64,000 bases of DNA from Flavobacterium sp. AG291 (GTDB lineage Bacteria > Bacteroidota > Bacteroidia > Flavobacteriales > Flavobacteriaceae). Below, in pieces: positions 36,054 through 45,372 of the stretch. The stretch covers positions 62,001-126,000 of the forward strand of contig NZ_QQAR01000002.1 in the NCBI RefSeq assembly GCF_003350375.1. The letters run 5' to 3'. Numbering within the stretch: position 1 is the first letter of the stretch; every line of letters begins with the position of its first letter. The position numbers and the translations under genes are program-made. The notes beneath the pieces are model-generated. The model was given only the letters and a program-made list of their open reading frames with translations. It was not told the DNA's origin and did not search any database.

Positions 36054-36812
36054 ATGACACATACATATAAAATTACCGGAATGACATGCGAAGGATGTTC
36101 AGCAAAAGTGAGCCATCTCATAAAACAATTGCCCAATGTAACTGATGTTGCAATAAATCTTGAAAAAGGAGAGGCAGATATTTCTATGAGTAAACACATA
36201 CCTACTCCTGAACTTCAAAATGCTCTCAAGGAGTATCCTAAATACCAGCTTTCTGAAATAGAAATGCAGTCTCATAAACCGGAAAGGAATATATTTTCAG
36301 AACAACAGGAAGTACAGGAAGATAAAAGAACATGGATAGAAACTTACAAGCCTATCGTGTTGATATTTATATATATAACTACAATATCATTGATTGTTTC
36401 TTTAGCTGAAGGATCTTTCAAAGGAATGACATTTATGCGTGTTTTCATGGCAGGTTTTTTCCTTACGTTTTCCTTTTTTAAAATGCTTGATTTAAAAGGT
36501 TTTGCAGAAAGTTATGCGATGTATGACATTGTTGCAAAAAAAATCAATCGTTGGGGTTATATCTACGCTTTTCTTGAATTGGCATTAGGATTAGCTTTTG
36601 CTATAAATTTTGGTCCGGTCTTTACCAATGCTTTTACTGCAATATTAATGTCAGTTAGCTTAATTGGTGTGCTACAAAGCGTTATGAATAAGAAAAAAAT
36701 ACAATGTGCCTGCCTTGGAGCTGTATTTAACTTACCAATGAGTACTGTGACTATTATAGAAGATGGTATTATGATAGCAATGAGTGTTATTATGCTGGTA
36801 ATGCTATTATAA
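36054..36812 (+). CDS. HMA domain fused to MauE/DoxX-like membrane domain
   Basis: 252 aa. The N-terminal HMA domain has GMTCEGCSAKVSHLIKQL. From about residue 98 there are four membrane helices of MauE/DoxX type (including YIYAFLELALGLAFAINF), and the cytoplasm- or periplasm-facing CACLGAVFNLPMSTVT has a Cys pair. It probably couples metal binding to redox or transport at the inner membrane. It pairs with the HMA-AraC regulator upstream. Confidence 0.82.
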   Translation: MTHTYKITGMTCEGCSAKVSHLIKQLPNVTDVAINLEKGEADISMSKHIPTPELQNALKEYPKYQLSEIEMQSHKPERNIFSEQQEVQEDKRTWIETYKPIVLIFIYITTISLIVSLAEGSFKGMTFMRVFMAGFFLTFSFFKMLDLKGFAESYAMYDIVAKKINRWGYIYAFLELALGLAFAINFGPVFTNAFTAILMSVSLIGVLQSVMNKKKIQCACLGAVFNLPMSTVTIIEDGIMIAMSVIMLVMLL

Positions 36813-36837
36813 TCCCTTATAAATGAATAAGAACCCA

Positions 36838-36866
36838 AACGCTTCCATTTTGGAAGCGTTTTTTAT
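36838..36866 (+). terminator. Terminator of the HMA/MauE-like gene
   Basis: AAACGCTTCCA (36838-36848) pairs with TGGAAGCGTTT (36852-36862), then T's. Confidence 0.92.
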
Positions 36867-36909
36867 TATAAGCTTAAGAATTTATGTATAATTCCAAAGC
36901 AGAAATTGT

Positions 36910-36917
36910 TACTTTTG
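36910..36917 (+). promoter_or_regulatory. -7 element of tpx
   Basis: TACTTTTG matches TAnnTTTG, 20 bases before the ATG at 36938. It lies inside the longer open frame from 36884, supporting the later start. Confidence 0.5.
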
Positions 36918-36937
36918 CTTTTCTAAAACAATCTAAA

Positions 36938-37435
36938 ATGGCTAATATTTTATTGGGTGGAAACCCTATCTCAACAACTGGAGAATTACCTCAAACCGGT
37001 ACAAAAGCACCTGACTTTACTCTGGTAAAAACTGATCTTTCAACCGTATCGCTTTCTGATTTCAACGGAAGCAAACTGGTTTTAAACATATTCCCAAGCA
37101 TTGACACAGGCACTTGTGCTACTTCAGTTAGAAAATTCAATGAGAAAGCTTCAAGCCTTCAAAACACAAAAGTATTATGCATTTCACGTGATCTTCCATT
37201 TGCACAAAATCGTTTTTGTGGAGCTGAAGGCCTTGAAAATGTAATTTCACTATCAGACTTTAGAGACGGTAGCTTTGGTAATGCTTATGGACTTACTGTT
37301 GCTAATGGCCCGCTTCAGGGACTTCATTCAAGGGTAGTTATAGTACTTGATGAGCAGGGTAATGTAAAATATACAGAGCAGGTGGCTGATATAAAAGATG
37401 AGCCAAACTATGAAAACGCTCTAGCTGCTCTTTAA
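36938..37435 (+). CDS. tpx: Thiol peroxidase (atypical 2-Cys peroxiredoxin)
   Basis: 165 aa from the ATG at 36938, where Tpx proteins begin ([15 protein letters not shown]). The peroxidatic Cys is in [17 protein letters not shown], and the second Cys is in [20 protein letters not shown]. It reduces alkyl hydroperoxides. The upstream in-frame ATG at 36884 is rejected because a promoter element lies between. It is 15 bases before dgkA. Confidence 0.93.
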   Translation: MANILLGGNPISTTGELPQTGTKAPDFTLVKTDLSTVSLSDFNGSKLVLNIFPSIDTGTCATSVRKFNEKASSLQNTKVLCISRDLPFAQNRFCGAEGLENVISLSDFRDGSFGNAYGLTVANGPLQGLHSRVVIVLDEQGNVKYTEQVADIKDEPNYENALAAL

Positions 37436-37450
37436 TAAAACCTGAACTGA

Positions 37451-37825
37451 ATGAAAGATAACAGGTTTGTAATAGGAAGAATGAAAAGTATGGAGTACTC
37501 AGTAAAAGGAGCTTATAAGCTTATTACTACTGAGCACAGCGTAATGGTTCAGTTTTTCATTGGTATTGTTGTAACTATAGCTGGTTTTTGTTTTAACATC
37601 TCATCAACAGAATGGATGCTGCAAACACTTGCAATAGGACTTGTACTTTCAATAGAAGGTCTGAATACTGCTGCTGAAAAAATAGCTGACTTCATTCATC
37701 CCGAATATCATGAAAAAATAGGTTTCATTAAAGATATAGCTTCAGGGGCAGTTTTTTTTGCTGCCATGGCTGCCATTGCAGTGGGCGCAATTATATATTA
37801 CCCAAAAGTAGTTCTGCTTTTTTAA
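37451..37825 (+). CDS. dgkA: Diacylglycerol/undecaprenol kinase family protein
   Basis: 124 aa with three membrane helices. The family motif is seen as SIEGLNTAAEKIADFIHPEY (E-x-x-N-T-A). The N-terminal amphipathic part has MKSMEYSVKGAYKLITTEHS. It phosphorylates diacylglycerol or undecaprenol; in Bacteroidota the lipid is uncertain. Confidence 0.88.
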   Translation: MKDNRFVIGRMKSMEYSVKGAYKLITTEHSVMVQFFIGIVVTIAGFCFNISSTEWMLQTLAIGLVLSIEGLNTAAEKIADFIHPEYHEKIGFIKDIASGAVFFAAMAAIAVGAIIYYPKVVLLF

Positions 37826-37862
37826 TTTATTGATATTTTTACAGTCAAGACACTTATTCTAA

Positions 37863-40373
37863 ATGGCGAAGAGTAAAAAAGAAACATCAGAAAAACCTGT
37901 ATCAGAAAAGAAAAAATGGACACTATCCCGACAACACAAAGTGCTGATTGGGATTTTGTTCTTTTTATTCTCTATAGCATTATTATTATCATTCATTTCA
38001 TATTTCCTGTATTGGGAATTTGACCAGAGTACTTTAACTGCTTTTGATGACAGGAAAGAAACCGTACATAACTGGCTAGGAAAATTTGGAGCTTCGCTTG
38101 CGGATTTTTTCCTTTACCACGGCTTTGGTGTGGCCTCTTTTATCCTTATCCGTTTTTTCTTTTTAACCGGTGCTTACCTGGTTTTAGACCTTCCGGTTAA
38201 AAAATTAAAGAAAACTCTATTCTGGGATCTTTACCTGGTAATAATAGTGTCAATACTTTTTGGTTTTTTCAATGCATATATCCCTGAATTAGGTGGTGTT
38301 ATAGGCTTTGAGATGAATCTTTTCATGCAGGATTATCTTGGGAAAATAGGTACTATACTTGTACTTGTTTTTGCACTATTTGTATTCCTTATTTTTAAAG
38401 TAAGAATTTCTCCTGATGCAATTAAAACTTTCTTCGAGCGTAAATTTGAAGAAGAAGAAACCGAAGAAGAAAATACTGAAAAAGATGTTGTAATCCCTCC
38501 TGTTGCAGTTCAGAGTCCTGTAAAGCCTGCTGTTGCATTACAACCAGAAAAAAACAACGACCCTGAAGACAATTGCAGTGACTACACTGAAGATGAGGAA
38601 GACGAACAACTTGCAAATATTGAGGTAAAAACAATTCCAACCCCTCCTCCTGCTCCTTCTCAATTCGAGATTAACAGAGAGGCACTTAAACCTACCATTG
38701 AGCACGCCTCTGAAATTAATCTTGATCCGGGCAAAACAAAACAGCCGGAGCCGCATCACGAAATAATTGAAACCAATGATAAAAATTTTGTCATTGAAAA
38801 GATTGAAGAAGAATCTACGGTTGAAGAAAATCTTGCAGCAAGGCTAGTAAAAGATTTTGGTGAGTTTGACCCTACCTTAGACCTGTCTAATTATCAGTTC
38901 CCTTCTATAGAATTACTAAAGGACTATTCTTCGGGAGGAATTACCATTAATCAGGAAGAGCTTGAAGAAAACAAGAACAGAATTGTAGAAACACTTCGAA
39001 ATTATAAAATTGACATTGCTCAGATTAAAGCTACTGTAGGACCAACAGTTACTTTATATGAAATAGTACCCGAAGCAGGTATAAGAATATCTAAGATCAA
39101 AAGTCTTGAGGATGATATTGCCCTTTCGTTATCAGCGTTGGGAATCCGTATCATTGCCCCTATACCGGGTAAAGGAACTATTGGTATTGAGGTACCAAAC
39201 AAGACTCCTACTATGGTTTCAATGAGGAGTGTTATAGCTGCACCTAAATTTCAGACTGCAGAGATGGAGCTACCTATTGCTTTAGGTAAAACAATCTCAA
39301 ATGAAACATTTGTAGTAGATCTTGCCAAGATGCCTCACCTTCTTATGGCAGGTGCAACCGGACAGGGTAAATCGGTTGGTTTGAATGCAGTTCTTACCTC
39401 ATTACTTTACAAAAAACACCCTGCTGAAGTAAAATTTGTATTGGTAGACCCTAAAAAGGTTGAACTAACACTGTTTAACAAAATAGAAAGACATTACCTT
39501 GCCAAATTACCGGATGATGGTGATGCCATCATTACAGACAATACAAAGGTTATCAATACACTTAACTCACTATGTATTGAAATGGACAACCGTTATAGCC
39601 TCCTTAAGGATGCAATGGTTAGAAACATTAAAGAATACAACGAGAAATTCCGTCAAAGGAAACTGAATCCTGAGAATGGACACCGCTTCCTTCCATACAT
39701 TGTTTTGGTTGTCGATGAGTTTGCTGATCTTATTATGACTGCAGGAAAAGAAGTTGAAACCCCAATTGCCCGTCTGGCTCAGCTTGCACGTGCTATTGGT
39801 ATTCACCTTATTATAGCAACACAGCGTCCGTCAGTAAACGTAATTACAGGTATTATTAAAGCCAACTTCCCGGCAAGAATTGCATTCAGGGTAACATCAA
39901 AAATAGATTCCCGAACTATTCTTGACAGTCAGGGAGCTGATCAGCTTATTGGTCGCGGAGATATGCTTTACACTCAGGGCAATGACCTGACGCGTGTACA
40001 ATGTGCATTTGTTGATACTCCTGAAGTCGAAAAAATAACTGAATTCATTGGTTCGCAAAAAGCATATCCTCAGGCCTACCATCTTCCTGAATATGTTGGC
40101 GAAGAAAGTGGCATCAATCTTGATATAGATATATCTGAAAGAGATTCGATGTTCAGGGATGCAGCAGAAGTAATTGTAACAGCTCAACAGGGCTCTGCCT
40201 CATTACTTCAGCGTAAATTAAAATTAGGATATAACAGAGCCGGAAGGCTGATCGATCAGCTTGAAGCTGCCGGTATTGTTGGTCCTTTTGAAGGGAGTAA
40301 AGCGCGAAATGTATTAATTCCTGATCTTACAGCTCTTGAGCAGTTTTTCAAAAATGAAGAAAATAACTTTTAG
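37863..40373 (+). CDS. ftsK: DNA translocase FtsK
   Basis: 836 aa. Four N-terminal membrane segments lie at about residues 30-170, then an acidic and proline-rich linker (about 190-310). The RecA-like motor has Walker A MAGATGQGKSVGLNAVL and Walker B IVLVVDEFADLIMTAGKEVE. A C-terminal winged-helix gamma domain follows (LLQRKLKLGYNRAGRLIDQL, then EGSKARNVLI), which reads KOPS-like DNA. It moves the chromosome during division. lolA starts two bases after its stop. Confidence 0.95.
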   Translation: MAKSKKETSEKPVSEKKKWTLSRQHKVLIGILFFLFSIALLLSFISYFLYWEFDQSTLTAFDDRKETVHNWLGKFGASLADFFLYHGFGVASFILIRFFFLTGAYLVLDLPVKKLKKTLFWDLYLVIIVSILFGFFNAYIPELGGVIGFEMNLFMQDYLGKIGTILVLVFALFVFLIFKVRISPDAIKTFFERKFEEEETEEENTEKDVVIPPVAVQSPVKPAVALQPEKNNDPEDNCSDYTEDEEDEQLANIEVKTIPTPPPAPSQFEINREALKPTIEHASEINLDPGKTKQPEPHHEIIETNDKNFVIEKIEEESTVEENLAARLVKDFGEFDPTLDLSNYQFPSIELLKDYSSGGITINQEELEENKNRIVETLRNYKIDIAQIKATVGPTVTLYEIVPEAGIRISKIKSLEDDIALSLSALGIRIIAPIPGKGTIGIEVPNKTPTMVSMRSVIAAPKFQTAEMELPIALGKTISNETFVVDLAKMPHLLMAGATGQGKSVGLNAVLTSLLYKKHPAEVKFVLVDPKKVELTLFNKIERHYLAKLPDDGDAIITDNTKVINTLNSLCIEMDNRYSLLKDAMVRNIKEYNEKFRQRKLNPENGHRFLPYIVLVVDEFADLIMTAGKEVETPIARLAQLARAIGIHLIIATQRPSVNVITGIIKANFPARIAFRVTSKIDSRTILDSQGADQLIGRGDMLYTQGNDLTRVQCAFVDTPEVEKITEFIGSQKAYPQAYHLPEYVGEESGINLDIDISERDSMFRDAAEVIVTAQQGSASLLQRKLKLGYNRAGRLIDQLEAAGIVGPFEGSKARNVLIPDLTALEQFFKNEENNF

Positions 40374-40374
40374 C

Positions 40375-41025
40375 ATGCGTACGATTAAAGGGATATTCCT
40401 GTTTTTATTACTTACAATTACCTTAAACCTTCAGGCACAGAATTCTGATAAAGCCAAAGCATTACTTGATCAGGTAAGTGCTAAGGTAAAAAGCTATGAA
40501 AATATTGCCATAGATTTCAGATACTCCATGAGTAATTCCAGACAAAACCTTAATCAGGAAAGCAAAGGCAGCGTTACGCTAAAAGGAAATCTATATAAGT
40601 TAGATTTCATGGGTACAACCCGGATATTTGACGGTAAAAAGGTCTACAACATCGTTCCTGAAGATGAAGAGATATCAATATCAAAATATGATGATCAGAA
40701 AAGCGATGACCTTACTCCTGCTAAAATGTTAACTTTTTTTAATTCGGGTTATAAATATTCATGGGATATACTTCAAAACATTAAGGGAAGAAAAATCCAA
40801 TATGTAAAGTTAAACCCATTAAATGCAAAAGATAACACAAAGGAAGTGCTGATAGGTGTTGATGTGCAGACAAAACATATTTACAATTTTATTCAGACAG
40901 AAAAGGATGGTACCAAAATACTCATTACAATAAATTCTTTTAAAACAAATCAGCCTTTGTCAAAAAATCATTTTACCTTTACCGAAAGTAAATACCCTAA
41001 CTACTATATTAATAGATTAGACTAA
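40375..41025 (+). CDS. lolA: LolA-like outer-membrane lipoprotein carrier
   Basis: 216 aa from the ATG at 40375, which follows the ftsK TAG by one base. ATG 40354 is in frame but would overlap ftsK. Signal peptide GIFLFLLLTITLNLQAQ. The beta-cup begins with IAIDFRYSMSNSRQNLNQES and LYKLDFMGTTRIFDGKKVYN. It carries lipoproteins through the periplasm. Its place between ftsK and the YjgP/YjgQ-type gene is common in this group. Confidence 0.87.
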   Translation: MRTIKGIFLFLLLTITLNLQAQNSDKAKALLDQVSAKVKSYENIAIDFRYSMSNSRQNLNQESKGSVTLKGNLYKLDFMGTTRIFDGKKVYNIVPEDEEISISKYDDQKSDDLTPAKMLTFFNSGYKYSWDILQNIKGRKIQYVKLNPLNAKDNTKEVLIGVDVQTKHIYNFIQTEKDGTKILITINSFKTNQPLSKNHFTFTESKYPNYYINRLD

Positions 41026-41031
41026 TTTTTG

Positions 41032-42492
41032 GTGAAAATATTAGACCGTTACATCCTTACTTCGTTCATTCAGACCTTTGCGTCGGTATTTATTATCCTG
41101 TTTTTCATTTTTGTATTACAGGCTATATGGCTTTTTATCGCTGAACTGGCAGGTAAAGATCTTGATATATGGTTAATTATTAAGTTTTTGGCTTTCTATG
41201 CTCCAAAAATTGTTCCTTTGGTATTGCCGCTTTCTATCCTGTTGGCATCAATCATGACCTTTGGTAATTTTGCAGAGAATTATGAGTTTGCTGCCATGAA
41301 ATCTTCAGGCATTTCACTGAACAGAGCCATGCGTAGCCTGGCTATATTTATTTTTGCACTTAGCATTGTTGCTTTCTTTTTTGCAAATAATGTGATCCCT
41401 AAAGCAGAATATAAATTTATAAATCTCCGCAAAAATATCATTCAGCGTAAACCCGCTATGGCAATAGCCGAAGGCCAGTTCAACGCAATTGGAAATTTTA
41501 ATATAAAAGTTGATAAAAAATCAGGTGAAAATGGCGAAAAACTCTCAGGCGTTACCATTCACAAAAGAAATCCGGGAGCATCATATGCTACTATCATACG
41601 CTCTAAAACCGGACTTTTAAAAAGTAATGATAAATCAAATTTACTTCAGCTCGAGCTATTTGATGGTTATTATTATGAAGAAGTAAATTCTAAAAATCCA
41701 GTTGAACGCCAAAAACAGCCTTTTGCTAAAAGTAGCTTCTCTAAACAGGTGATGAACATCGATCTTACCATGCTTAACTCTAATGACATGGACGATGAAA
41801 AAATTGCCAACACCAATACAATGTTAAATATCAACGAATTGAGATATACTCTCGATTCACTTGAAACAAACTATACCAAAGAATCAAAAAGCATTGCCGA
41901 TAACATTAACCAAAGATATAATGTAACGCTTAATGAAAATATTACATCTAAAAATATTGGTTTAATAGATTCTTCTGTTGTCAAAAACAGTATGCCGAAA
42001 AATCTTCTTGATTTGGTAAAAGATGAAAAAAACAAAGTAAGAGTTCTTGAAAATGCAAAAAATAACATCAACAGCTCTGAATTTTTTATGGTTTCCGGAA
42101 AAGCGCAGCTTTTTGATAAAACTAAAAACATTAACGGACACTGGCTCGCTCTTTATGAAAAATTTGTAATTGCTTTTTCATGTCTGCTGATGTTCTTTAT
42201 TGGGGCTCCGTTGGGCGCTATCATCCGTAAAGGAGGACTTGGACTCCCTATAGTATTTGCGGTACTAATATTTATTATTTTCCATTTCATAAATACATTT
42301 GGAAGAAAATTAGCCAGCGAAAATGGTATCCCTCCTTTCCTGGGATCGTGGATGTCATCTTTTGTACTAACTCCTTTTGCAATACTCTTAACATACAGAG
42401 CAACTAATGATAAAGGAGTAAGCATCAATTTCGACTGGTTAACAACTCCATTTGAAAAATTATTTAAATCAAAATCAAAAGAACAGAAATAA
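41032..42492 (+). CDS. LptF/LptG (YjgP/YjgQ) family permease
   Basis: 487 aa from the GTG at 41032; a TTG one codon earlier is also possible. The start [20 protein letters not shown] matches the family. About six membrane helices flank a long periplasmic loop (roughly 140-370), then [20 protein letters not shown]. This is a subunit of the LPS export transporter. It overlaps the ribB start (TAATG). Confidence 0.9.
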   Translation: MKILDRYILTSFIQTFASVFIILFFIFVLQAIWLFIAELAGKDLDIWLIIKFLAFYAPKIVPLVLPLSILLASIMTFGNFAENYEFAAMKSSGISLNRAMRSLAIFIFALSIVAFFFANNVIPKAEYKFINLRKNIIQRKPAMAIAEGQFNAIGNFNIKVDKKSGENGEKLSGVTIHKRNPGASYATIIRSKTGLLKSNDKSNLLQLELFDGYYYEEVNSKNPVERQKQPFAKSSFSKQVMNIDLTMLNSNDMDDEKIANTNTMLNINELRYTLDSLETNYTKESKSIADNINQRYNVTLNENITSKNIGLIDSSVVKNSMPKNLLDLVKDEKNKVRVLENAKNNINSSEFFMVSGKAQLFDKTKNINGHWLALYEKFVIAFSCLLMFFIGAPLGAIIRKGGLGLPIVFAVLIFIIFHFINTFGRKLASENGIPPFLGSWMSSFVLTPFAILLTYRATNDKGVSINFDWLTTPFEKLFKSKSKEQK

Positions 42493-43628
42493 TGTCGACT
42501 GATATAAAAATTAAACTTAATACCATTGAAGAAGCCATTGAGGATATCCGTAATGGTAAAATCATTATAGTTGTTGATGACGAAGACCGTGAGAATGAAG
42601 GCGATTTTCTTGCTGCTGCTGACAAAGTAACACCGGAAATGATAAACTTTATGGCAACACATGGAAAGGGGCTTATATGTACTCCCCTAACCGAAAAACG
42701 TTGTAAAGAACTTGGACTTCATCCTATGGTAAGTAATAATACCGATTCAATGGAAACTGCATTCACTGTATCGATAGACCTTAAAGGAAAAGGGGTAACT
42801 ACAGGAATTTCGGCGCAGGATAGATCCAAGACAGTTGAAGCACTTACTGATTCCGATACAAAACCACATGATTTAGGAAGACCCGGACACATATTCCCTC
42901 TAATTGCTAAAGAAGGTGGTGTTTTAAGAAGAACAGGACACACAGAAGCGGCTATTGATTTTGCCAGACTTGCCGGATTCAAACCGGCTGGGGTTATCTG
43001 TGAGATTATGAACGAAGACGGTACAATGGCACGCTTACCGGAATTGTATGAAGTTGCTCAGAAATTTGATCTTAAACTGGTATCTATAGAAGATCTTGTT
43101 GCCTACAGAATGCAACATGACAGTCTTATTCAGAAAAAAGAGGATTTTGAAGTGGAAACACGCTTTGGAACCTTCCGTATGAGAGCTTATGTACAAACTA
43201 CAAATAAGCAAGTTCATATTGCTCTTACAAAAGGCAGCTGGAACATAGGCGAACCGGTACTGACGAGAATAAACTCAACCCAGATAAATAATGATATTCT
43301 TGGTACACTTACCAATAATGCCGATACCAAACTTGACAATATGTTTAAACGTATTAATGAAGAAGGTAAAGGAGCTATTCTGTTTATTAATCAGGAGACC
43401 TCTCCTATTGAATTACTTGGCCGGATAAAAGAGCTTAAAGAATTACAGTCACAAGGCATAAATAAAGCACCGCAGCCTAAAATGGACGACAGAGACTTTG
43501 GTATAGGCGCTCAGATATTACATGATATTGACATCTCTAAAATACGTTTACTAACCAATTCCGCACAGACAAAACGTGTTGGAATGATAGGTTATGGCCT
43601 TGAAATAACAGAATACGCAGAATTTTAA
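42492..43628 (+). CDS. ribB: 3,4-dihydroxy-2-butanone-4-phosphate synthase with degenerate GTP cyclohydrolase II-like tail
   Basis: 378 aa. The RibB half (residues 1-205) has [35 protein letters not shown] and [17 protein letters not shown] and should make the four-carbon riboflavin precursor from ribulose 5-phosphate. The second half keeps the end of GTP cyclohydrolase II ([33 protein letters not shown]) but lacks the zinc cysteine cluster (CxxxxxxxxxxCxC) and its surrounding segment. It is therefore probably monofunctional. Confidence 0.9.
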   Translation: MSTDIKIKLNTIEEAIEDIRNGKIIIVVDDEDRENEGDFLAAADKVTPEMINFMATHGKGLICTPLTEKRCKELGLHPMVSNNTDSMETAFTVSIDLKGKGVTTGISAQDRSKTVEALTDSDTKPHDLGRPGHIFPLIAKEGGVLRRTGHTEAAIDFARLAGFKPAGVICEIMNEDGTMARLPELYEVAQKFDLKLVSIEDLVAYRMQHDSLIQKKEDFEVETRFGTFRMRAYVQTTNKQVHIALTKGSWNIGEPVLTRINSTQINNDILGTLTNNADTKLDNMFKRINEEGKGAILFINQETSPIELLGRIKELKELQSQGINKAPQPKMDDRDFGIGAQILHDIDISKIRLLTNSAQTKRVGMIGYGLEITEYAEF

Positions 43629-43711
43629 AAAAAACTTTCATTCTTAAATATTAGGTAATGAAATGTTTAGGAAATAATGAAAAATAAAATGTGTTTTAAA
43701 GCAAAATAGTT

Positions 43712-43742
43712 TTTGGGAAAACGAAAAACCTTACTATATTTG
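43712..43742 (+). promoter_or_regulatory. Promoter of tRNA-Ser
   Basis: TTTG at 43712-43715, 19-base spacer, TATATTTG at 43735-43742. Both match the Bacteroidota -33/-7 consensus exactly, 35 bases before the tRNA 5' end. Confidence 0.88.
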
Positions 43743-43777
43743 CAACCGCAATAAGGGAACAAATTGCAACACATATT

Positions 43778-43865
43778 GGAGGAATGGCAGAGTGGTCGAT
43801 TGCGGCAGTCTTGAAAACTGTTGACTGTAACAGGTCCGGGGGTTCGAATCCCTCTTCCTCCGCCA
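43778..43865 (+). tRNA. tRNA-Ser (anticodon UGA)
   Basis: The acceptor stem GGAGGAA pairs with TTCCTCC (43855-43861). The anticodon arm CAGT-CTTGAAA-ACTG gives anticodon TGA. A long variable arm and the T-arm GGGTTCGAATCCC are present. The discriminator G and CCA (43863-43865) are encoded. The integrase of the island lies 249 bases downstream in the same direction, a usual insertion arrangement. Confidence 0.96.
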
Positions 43866-43897
43866 CATAGAGTTTCACCTGAAACTTTAAAAGTCAA

Positions 43898-43931
43898 AAA
43901 ACCTTTAAATCCCTTGATTTAGAGGTTTTTT
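43898..43931 (+). terminator. Terminator of tRNA-Ser
   Basis: Arms 43898-43911 and 43916-43929 (14 pairs, one T-G) with loop CCTT, followed by a T-rich run. Confidence 0.88.
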
Positions 43932-43975
43932 CATTTTATGGCAGTTGTCATCAGACACATATAATTTCAAAGAAT

Positions 43976-44034
43976 AGTTACTTTTTTAGTTACCTTTTGA
44001 AAAACATCTTTTTTAAGGATGAAAAAAGGTAACT
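43976..44034. repeat. GTTAC repeats upstream of the integrase (candidate recombinase arm sites)
   Basis: AGTTACTTTTT (43976-43986) and AGTTACCTTTT (43988-43998) are direct repeats at 12-base spacing. An inverted copy AAAAGGTAACT is at 44024-44034, exactly complementary to the second. Similar GTTACC and GTTACT sequences occur at 62102-62118. The arrangement resembles arm-type or directionality-factor sites near att regions. Confidence 0.5.
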
Positions 44035-44037
44035 GAT

Positions 44038-44065
44038 CTCAGGGAATTCCCTGAGATTCCTAGGG
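44038..44065. promoter_or_regulatory. Palindromic operator-like site before the integrase gene
   Basis: CTCAGGGAATTCCCTGAG (44038-44055) is a perfect 18-base palindrome, followed by ATTCCTAGGGA, so ATTCC(C/T) recurs ten bases later. The same AGGGAATTCCCT core with GATTCC after it lies at 46299-46320, in both cases about 55-60 bases before a start codon. Confidence 0.6.
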
Positions 44066-44113
44066 ACATACGAAGTTTTTAAATCAATTTGGTATTAATT
44101 TAAATTCATAGTC

Positions 44114-45334
44114 ATGTTAAAAGCAATCTGTTACCTCAAAACTGAAAAGACTCCAAACGGAGACTCTCCTATCTTTATTAAGATATCTCATAATCAAAAA
44201 TCAATCACCATCAGTACCGGTAAATTCATTTCCAGGGAGAGATGGCTGTTTACTAATAAACTTAGGAATCCGCTGAAAGTGGAAAAGGAAAAAGTTATCA
44301 AGCAATATCTGGATAACCTCCTAATAACTATTGAGAAGAAATATCTCGAGTTATCCAAGCTTGGATTAGATATATCATTAAATGATCTCAGAGCCGAATT
44401 AAAGGGCAAGCGCCTTCGCCCAAAAGCCAAATCAATAGGAATTATGGAAGCTTTTGAAAAGCATAATACCTATTTCAAAAGAAAGGTTGAAGCTGGCGAA
44501 CGTACAAAAGCCTCCATGCAGAAATATACCAGATCAAAAGACCTGCTTAAAAGCTATATTAAAAAGTATTATAGTTTCGATGATTACCCTATTGATGAAA
44601 TCAATAGTTCCTTTGTATACAACCTTGAATCCTTCCTTAAATACGAGAGCGTCTATAAAGGCAAGGTAGGTATCAAGAATAATTCCGTAGTTAAGTACAT
44701 CCGAAACTTCAAAACTATCTGTGCATATGCGATTAAAATGAATCTGGTTACTAAAAATCCATTTGATATTTACGAAGGAAAAATAAACATCAAGGAAGCA
44801 CAATTCTTGACCCAGCAAGAATTGGACGCTATTGAACAAAAACAGTTTTCAACGAATCGATTAGAAAAAGTTAAGGATATATTTCTTTTTAGCTGCTATA
44901 CAGGATACGCACCTATTGATGCTTTAAATCTTACTTCTGAGAACCTTTTTCAAGATAACTCAGGAAATCTATGGATAAGGACAATTAGAGCTAAAACGGC
45001 TATTAAAGCCAATGTACCTGTCTTACCTCCTACTCTGCGCATTATTGATAAATACAGGGAACAGCAGCAAGGATTGTTGCCAAAAATATCAAACCAAAAA
45101 ATGAACGCATATCTTAAGGAAATTGCAGACGTATGTAATATCCAGAAGAATTTAACCTGGTATGTATCCCGACACACGTTTGCCACTACCATTACCTTAG
45201 CAAATGGGATTAAAATTGAGAATGTTTCAGCTATGCTTGGCCATACAAATATCAAACAAACCCAGCACTATGCCAAGGTCTTAGATACAAGTGTTATGAA
45301 TGATATGATGAAATTAAATTCAAAATATCAGTAA
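44114..45334 (+). CDS. Tyrosine recombinase/integrase (Bacteroidota IntDOT-like)
   Basis: 406 aa. The N-terminal arm-binding domain (residues 1-95), a SAM-like core-binding domain (about 112-215) and a catalytic domain (230-395) are all present. Catalytic positions: TGYAPIDAL has Ala266 where most integrases have the first Arg, as in many Bacteroidota integrases. TWYVSRHTFATT has Tyr350 at the box-II His position with Arg353 kept. LGH supplies His377 and HYAKV the nucleophile Tyr386. It should excise and insert the island at the tRNA-Ser. Confidence 0.92.
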   Translation: MLKAICYLKTEKTPNGDSPIFIKISHNQKSITISTGKFISRERWLFTNKLRNPLKVEKEKVIKQYLDNLLITIEKKYLELSKLGLDISLNDLRAELKGKRLRPKAKSIGIMEAFEKHNTYFKRKVEAGERTKASMQKYTRSKDLLKSYIKKYYSFDDYPIDEINSSFVYNLESFLKYESVYKGKVGIKNNSVVKYIRNFKTICAYAIKMNLVTKNPFDIYEGKINIKEAQFLTQQELDAIEQKQFSTNRLEKVKDIFLFSCYTGYAPIDALNLTSENLFQDNSGNLWIRTIRAKTAIKANVPVLPPTLRIIDKYREQQQGLLPKISNQKMNAYLKEIADVCNIQKNLTWYVSRHTFATTITLANGIKIENVSAMLGHTNIKQTQHYAKVLDTSVMNDMMKLNSKYQ

Positions 45335-45372
45335 AAAAATGTAGTATATTTAATTCAATTAAAAATGAATTT

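Noticed and set aside
36884..36937. N-terminal extension of tpx
   Set aside because: Tpx proteins begin at the ATG at 36938, and a -7 element lies inside the extension.
43667..43897. Minus-strand frames reading GIRTPGPV or GFEPPDLLQ
   Set aside because: They lie antisense to tRNA-Ser and are a well-known kind of false protein produced by translating tRNA genes.
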